This document shows, piece after piece, positions 59,588-64,000 of a stretch of DNA of 64,000 nucleotides. Made by a program: the position numbers and the translations under genes. Below the pieces are notes generated by a model. That model did not search any database, had not been told where the DNA came from, and saw only the letters and a program-made list of their open reading frames with translations. Source of the stretch: Cauispirillum nitrogeniifigens (GTDB lineage: Bacteria; Pseudomonadota; Alphaproteobacteria; Rhodospirillales; Rhodospirillaceae); NCBI RefSeq assembly GCF_049800675.1, contig NZ_JBLOOT010000002.1, positions 496,001 to 560,000 of the forward strand, written 5' to 3'. Each line of letters opens with the position of its first letter. Position 1 is the stretch's first letter.

Positions 59588-62532
59588 CACTCGTCCCCCT
59601 CGCCGCCGCCGGCGGACCATTCCTTGACGCGGGCCAGATGCAGGTAGTCGGAATAGCGCGGCGCCTTGCCCGGATGGGGGCGTGCCTCGTAGGGCGTTTC
59701 CGCGCGGTTGAAGGCGGCGATCAGACCGCGCAGGCCGTCCAGGGCTTCGCGCGCCAGGGTGCCGGGGTCGTCGCCGGCGGTCTTCTCCGCCCCGCCCGTG
59801 GCGCCGCCCGACAGGTGCCAGTACAGCAACTGGCTGACGGGTCGCGCCGGCAGGCCGGGAAAGCCGCCGGCCTGGGCGATGCAGGCTTCCAGGGGAAGCT
59901 GCGGGGCGTAGCCGGCGGTGACCTCCTTCTGGCTCGGCGGGGCGCCGGTCTTGTAGTCGAGGATGGCGAGGGTGCCGTCGTGCAGCAGGTCCACGCGGTC
60001 GGCGGTGGCGGTCAGGGTGAAGCCGTCGACGTCCAGGGTGCCCTTGACCTCGACATGGCTTTCGCGCACGGCGCCGCGCCGCGCCGCCTCCTGTGCCACC
60101 ACCCAGGCGGCTAGGCGCTCGAAGCGCGGCCACCAGAAGGCCCACACGGCGGGGCGGTTGATGTCGGTGTCGAACACCTCCCGCCCGCAGGCCAGCAGGG
60201 CGCCGAAGGCATCCTCGGGCAGGTTCCGGGGATGGCGCAGGAGGAACAGCTCCAGCGCCTTGTGCACCAGCATGCCGTAGTCCGCCGCGCCCGGCTCGGC
60301 GTCCAGCGGGTCGAGGGCGCGCAGGCCCAGCACGTACTGGGCATAGATGGCATAGGGGTCGCGCATCCAGGTTTCGATGCGCGTCGCCGACAGGGCCTTG
60401 GGGCGGGCCGCCACCGGCGGGCGCGGCGCCGGGCGCTCGCCGGGGCGGAAGGCGGTGGGCTGGTCCAGGCGCGCCGCCCAGTCCAGGTGCGCGCCCGCCC
60501 CGCCCAGGGCCGGCAAGCCGGATGCCGCCATGACGGTTTCCAGGCGCAGCAGCCAGCGCGACGGCACCGTCGGCGTGCCTTCGACCTTCTCCGACCGGGT
60601 CAGGGCGACGCGCGGGGCGCAGAACAGGTGGGCGAAGTCATGGGCGGTGTGGCCGACCCGCTGTTCGGGCAGCGGCAGGCCGAAGGAGGCGCGCATGGGG
60701 CGGCTCATCCACGGGTCGGCCTGCACGCGCGGCGGCCAGGTGTCCTCGTTCAGGCCGCCGACGATCATCAGGTCGGCGTGCTGCAAGCGGGCTTCCAGGG
60801 GGCCGAGGATGGACAGGCGCGGATGGGTGCCGACATCCTCGCGTACCGGAATGCCGACCATCAGGGCATCCAGCAGCGCCGGGTAGTGGCGCGGCGCGAT
60901 GGCGCCCAGGTCGGCGGCGCAGTCGGCCAAGTCACGGGCGAAGTTGGCCGCCACCTCGCCGGCGCGGCCGGCCCACAGTTCCAGCGGGCCGGGGGTGTCG
61001 TCGGACCCGGCCAGCGCCTCGGCCAGCCGCAGGTGGGCCTCCAGCAGGTCGGGGAAGGGCACCGCCTCGCGCGCCATCAGGGCGGCGAAGGGGGCGCAGC
61101 AGGTGTCCACGGCATCGAGCCAGGGCTCCAGGCGGTCGCGCTCGCGGTCGGGCAGGATGGCGCGCAGGCCGTCCAGGCCCGGCGCCGGGCGCACGCCGCG
61201 CAGCACCGCGCGGTCCAGCGTCCGCACGCCTTCGCGGAAGGCGACGCGCGACAGGCCGGCGCCGGCCAGCGGGTGCTTCAGCGCGGCCAGCAGCGGAACC
61301 GGGGCGAAACCCTCGGCCACCATCTCGGCGGTCAGGCGCAGGAAGGTGCCGGGCGGGGTCACGGCCAGCGGCCGGCCCGCCGAGTCGTCGACCACGATGC
61401 CCCAGCGGCCGAGGTCGCCGGCCACCCGGCGGGCAAGGTCGCGGTCGGGCGTGACCAGGGCGCAGGTGCGCTCGGGCTCCTCCAGCACCTCGCGCATCAT
61501 CAGGGCGATGGCCAAGGCTTCCTCGCGCGGGCCGGGGCAGTCGATGCGGCTGACACCGGCCACGGCCTCGGCGGGCAGCGGCTCCATGTCGCGCCAGCGG
61601 TGGGTGGTGCGCGCCGGGCGCAGGGCTTCGGAGATCAGGCGCTGGCGGGCCGGCGGGGCGGCGCCCTCGGCGTCGGGGGCGGGCCAGTCGGTGACGGCGG
61701 CGCGCTCCGTGCCCAGGGTATCGAGCAGGCGCTTGAGCGGATACTGCGGGTGGCTCTCATCCAGGGCCGCCCAGCTGTCATCATCGAGGTCGCGGTCCAG
61801 CCCCGGCAGCACGGCGCAGCCCTGCGGCAGGCCGGCGACCACGGCGACCAGACGGGCGGCGGCGGGGATGGAGCCGTTGATGCCCGCGGCGATGATGCGC
61901 CCCGGCGGCGGCGCGTCGGTCCAGGCAAGAGCCTGGGCATCAAGCAGGCGGTTGCGCCGCTCGGTGGGGTCCAGGCAGCCCTCGGCGGCTAGCAGCGCCG
62001 GCCAGTGGTGGGTGAGGATCTTCAGGAATTCCAGGGTGATCTGCCAGTGCCGGGCGTAGTCGTCGGGCACCAGCCCGGCCAGCCCGTCGAAGCCCAGCCC
62101 CTCGGTCTGCACCTGATCGAGCAGGCGGGCCAACTCGGCGGCCAGGCGCGCGGCCTGGTCGGGGGTGCGCGGCTTGCCCGCCGCGTCGGGCATGGCGAGG
62201 ATGAGGCGGGTCAGCAGCAGGCGGCGGCGCAGCGGCGGAATGGCCGGCGGGATGTCGGCGGCCTCGGGCAGGACGCCGCCCGCCGCCATGGCGAACAGCA
62301 CCTCGTCCTCGTCCAGGTCGCCGATGGCGGCCATGCGCGGCAGCAGCAGCGGCGCCCCGCCGGAGCGGCGCAGGAACGCCTCGCGCAGGGTGCGGCGCGC
62401 GCGCTGCGACGGCAGCAGGATAGTCATCGCCGCCAGGGCCAGCGGATCGCCCTGCGCCTCCGCCAGCAGCCCGTCGGCCAGCACGTCGGCAAACGGCAGG
62501 CGGGGGGCGATGGTGTGGACGGTGATGGTCAT
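59587..62532 (-). CDS. addB: Double-strand break repair protein AddB
   Basis: A 981-residue AddB partner of AddA. This alphaproteobacterial form has an inactive helicase-like N-terminal region (LAAMTILLPSQRARRTLREAFL, replacing a canonical Walker A) and a C-terminal RecB-family nuclease. The nuclease segments are GMLVHKALELFLLRHP, LAILDYKTGAPPSQKEVTAG and PQLPLEACI. ATG 62532 (MTITVHTIAPRLPF) is chosen over an upstream start within the repeat-flanking gap. It overlaps addA by one base. No CPxxC-type iron-sulfur Cys set was noticed. Confidence 0.95.
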   Translation of the reverse strand: MTITVHTIAPRLPFADVLADGLLAEAQGDPLALAAMTILLPSQRARRTLREAFLRRSGGAPLLLPRMAAIGDLDEDEVLFAMAAGGVLPEAADIPPAIPPLRRRLLLTRLILAMPDAAGKPRTPDQAARLAAELARLLDQVQTEGLGFDGLAGLVPDDYARHWQITLEFLKILTHHWPALLAAEGCLDPTERRNRLLDAQALAWTDAPPPGRIIAAGINGSIPAAARLVAVVAGLPQGCAVLPGLDRDLDDDSWAALDESHPQYPLKRLLDTLGTERAAVTDWPAPDAEGAAPPARQRLISEALRPARTTHRWRDMEPLPAEAVAGVSRIDCPGPREEALAIALMMREVLEEPERTCALVTPDRDLARRVAGDLGRWGIVVDDSAGRPLAVTPPGTFLRLTAEMVAEGFAPVPLLAALKHPLAGAGLSRVAFREGVRTLDRAVLRGVRPAPGLDGLRAILPDRERDRLEPWLDAVDTCCAPFAALMAREAVPFPDLLEAHLRLAEALAGSDDTPGPLELWAGRAGEVAANFARDLADCAADLGAIAPRHYPALLDALMVGIPVREDVGTHPRLSILGPLEARLQHADLMIVGGLNEDTWPPRVQADPWMSRPMRASFGLPLPEQRVGHTAHDFAHLFCAPRVALTRSEKVEGTPTVPSRWLLRLETVMAASGLPALGGAGAHLDWAARLDQPTAFRPGERPAPRPPVAARPKALSATRIETWMRDPYAIYAQYVLGLRALDPLDAEPGAADYGMLVHKALELFLLRHPRNLPEDAFGALLACGREVFDTDINRPAVWAFWWPRFERLAAWVVAQEAARRGAVRESHVEVKGTLDVDGFTLTATADRVDLLHDGTLAILDYKTGAPPSQKEVTAGYAPQLPLEACIAQAGGFPGLPARPVSQLLYWHLSGGATGGAEKTAGDDPGTLAREALDGLRGLIAAFNRAETPYEARPHPGKAPRYSDYLHLARVKEWSAGGGEGDE

Positions 62533-62631
62533 GGGCGGGGGTCCTGGCGGTCGGCTGGACAAGGTCCCGTCACCCCCGCGAAAGAGCTTGAGAAGGATTC
62601 GCGGAGGTGATTTGGCACCCCACGCATCAAG

Positions 62632-62769
62632 CCGTCGTTCCCGCGAAAGCGGGAACCCAGGGCCGTGGAGACGGCGCCATCAGCTTCCTTATGTCGGAGA
62701 TGCGGCAGGTGCTTTTCTCCACGGCCCTGGGCCCCCGCCTGCGCGGGGGCGACGGAGTTTGTGTTTGCG
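62632..62769. repeat. 138-bp composite palindromic repeat, copy 2 (inverted)
   Basis: The reverse complement matches copy 1 at 54921-55059 over its whole length, including the CCCCCGCGCAGG module, the 16-bp inner inverted repeat and the CCCGCTTTCGCGGG module. The variable spacer differs more. It fills most of the 244-bp gap between ccmI and addB, ending 7 bp from the ccmI stop. Confidence 0.88.
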
Positions 62770-62776
62770 GATGACC

Positions 62777-64000
62777 CTACCCCGCTGCCGGCAGTTCCTT
62801 CAGGCGCTGTTCCAGCTCCTCGCGCTGCGGGCTGTCGGCGGGCAGGGAGTCGAGGAGCTTGGTCCACAGGCGGCGGGCCTCGGCGGCGTTGCCGTCCAGG
62901 GCGGCGCCCAGGCCGCCGTAGTACAGGGCCTCGGGGTTGTCGGGTTCGATCACGAGGATGCCGCGCACCGTCTCGAAGAAGGCCGGGGCGGGGCGGTCGG
63001 CGTTGGTGCTCTCGGCCTGTGCCAGCAGGGCGCCGGCGCGGCCGAAGCGCGACTCGATGTCCTGCGGCCGCAGGGCGGCGGCGCGGCCATAGGCATCGGC
63101 GGCGTCCTCGAAGCGCTTCATCACGCCGTAGGAGCGGCCCAGGCGCATCCAGCCGTCATAGTCATCGGGATTGGCGGCCAGGCGCTCGGCGAGCTGCTTG
63201 ACCATGCCGTCGACCATGGCCTGTTCCTCGGCCGTCAGGCCCGGCGCCTCGCGGGCGGCATCGGCGGCGGCGGCGGCCTCGTCGCCCGGCGTCGCCTCCA
63301 GGGCCACCTCCTCGCCGCGCTGTTCGGCATCATAGAGGTCCAGGGCGTGCACCGGCTTGACCGCCGCCGGCATGACCCCGGCCTGCTGGCCCAGGGCCGC
63401 CATGCGCTGGCGCAGCATGCCCATCCACGGCGCGTCGGCCGGCGAGGACGCCGACAGCTGGCGCCAGATGGCCATGGCCTTGCGCGGTTCCTCGGCCTGC
63501 ATGCGGGCCAGCCCCAGGTAGTAGCGGGCGCGCGGCTCGTCGCGGTCCAGGCGCAGGGCATTCCGGAAGGCAGCCTGGGCCGGCGCCGTCACCTGGCCGT
63601 CGGCGGCCAGGGTGTGGGCCTCGGCCAGGGACGACCACGTTTCCGGCTCCACCCGGCCCAGGCGGACGACGCGCTCGTAGGCGGCCAGGGCCTGCGGCCA
63701 CTGCTGGAGCTGATGATGGGCCTGGGCCAGCAGCAGCCAGCCTTCCTGGTTCTCGGGGTCGGCCTTGAGGCGGGCCTCCAGGACGGGGACGGCCTCGCGC
63801 AGGCGGGCGATCTCGCTGTCGGGCAGGCCCAGGCGCTCGCCCTCGCGGGCGGCGATGGGGCGGTCGGGCAGGCCCGGCGCGCCGATGGCGCCATAGAGCA
63901 CCAGCGCGCCGACGGGCACCAGCAGGCCCAGGAACACTGCCAGGGCGACGCGGAAGGAACGGCCGCCCTGCGCGGGGGCGCTTGCGGTGGAGTCCTCGGC
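62777..64000 (-). CDS. ccmI: Cytochrome c biogenesis factor CcmI/CycH, 5' end cut by window edge
   Basis: At least 408 residues are visible, with the reading frame open to position 64000, so the N-terminus (and first membrane span) lies outside. Visible are one membrane helix (FRVALAVFLGLLVPVGALVLYGAIG), then PGLPDRPIAARE, the family signature near this helix. A periplasmic TPR region follows: NQEGWLLLAQAHHQLQQWPQALAAYERVVRL, YYLGLARMQAEEPRKAMAIW and YDGWMRLGRSYGVMKRFEDAADAYGRA. CcmI binds apocytochrome c and passes it to the CcmFH haem ligase. Other ccm genes would be expected upstream, beyond the window. Confidence 0.92.
   Translation of the reverse strand, partial: AEDSTASAPAQGGRSFRVALAVFLGLLVPVGALVLYGAIGAPGLPDRPIAAREGERLGLPDSEIARLREAVPVLEARLKADPENQEGWLLLAQAHHQLQQWPQALAAYERVVRLGRVEPETWSSLAEAHTLAADGQVTAPAQAAFRNALRLDRDEPRARYYLGLARMQAEEPRKAMAIWRQLSASSPADAPWMGMLRQRMAALGQQAGVMPAAVKPVHALDLYDAEQRGEEVALEATPGDEAAAAADAAREAPGLTAEEQAMVDGMVKQLAERLAANPDDYDGWMRLGRSYGVMKRFEDAADAYGRAAALRPQDIESRFGRAGALLAQAESTNADRPAPAFFETVRGILVIEPDNPEALYYGGLGAALDGNAAEARRLWTKLLDSLPADSPQREELEQRLKELPAAG

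Noticed and set aside
56111..59647. 1178-codon plus-strand frame opposite addA
   Set aside because: Antisense shadow of a gene with all UvrD helicase motifs in order.

Overview
The window is a very GC-rich chromosomal segment from an alphaproteobacterium, most likely a member of the Rhodospirillales. This is inferred from gene content (urtABCDE next to ureDABCEFG, addAB beside trxA, a TIGR02302-type protein, bactofilin, ccmI) and from third-codon-position GC bias. No rRNA, tRNA, phage, transposase or CRISPR was found. Because of the high GC, nearly every real gene is shadowed by long open frames on other frames and strands, which were ignored.

Layout. 1-5 kb (minus): gltD, a glutathione S-transferase-like gene and gltB (cut by the left edge). 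5.3-6.8 kb: uppP, converging on an orphan OmpR-type response regulator. 7.2-19 kb: a nitrogen-scavenging block with a good sigma-54 promoter, the urea ABC transporter urtABCDE, a HupE/UreJ nickel permease and complete urease ureDABCEFG. Two related ~150-bp inverted-repeat elements sit at the urtD/urtE and ureD/ureA junctions. 19-28 kb: a chemoreceptor, a double cold-shock protein, an OmpA-type lipoprotein, a membrane-anchored bactofilin with a long Pro/Lys arm, a small coupled ORF, a lipid kinase fused to a ferritin-like domain, a PRC-barrel protein, an unrecognised protein ending in a FliM-like peptide, and a thioesterase.

28-46 kb is an envelope-polysaccharide region: glycosyltransferases, sulfate activation (cysD, cysNC) with an adjoining SGNH-like protein, a UDP-glucuronate 4-epimerase-like enzyme, a KpsS-type capsule protein coupled to an LTA-synthase-like membrane phosphotransferase, a subtilisin autotransporter, an SDR/GNAT pair, two more glycosyltransferases, and rfbB-rfbD-rfbC for dTDP-rhamnose (no rfbA here). 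46-52 kb: an MscS-family channel, arsC, two paralogous small Cys-rich proteins, a radical SAM protein with C-x4-C-x2-C spacing, a DUF985 cupin, a LapA-domain protein and ihfB. 52-64 kb: a TIGR02302-type membrane protein, trxA, a GNAT, addA, addB and ccmI (cut by the right edge). Two inverted copies of a ~139-bp composite palindromic repeat bracket the trxA-addAB block.

How the genes work together: urea import, nickel supply and urease feed ammonia towards assimilation by glutamate synthase. The 28-46 kb region could assemble a uronate- and rhamnose-containing, possibly sulfated, surface glycan. AddAB handles double-strand breaks. The least explained items are the Cys-rich pair, the lipid kinase fusion, the TM bactofilin, the FliM-tail protein and the two repeat families.
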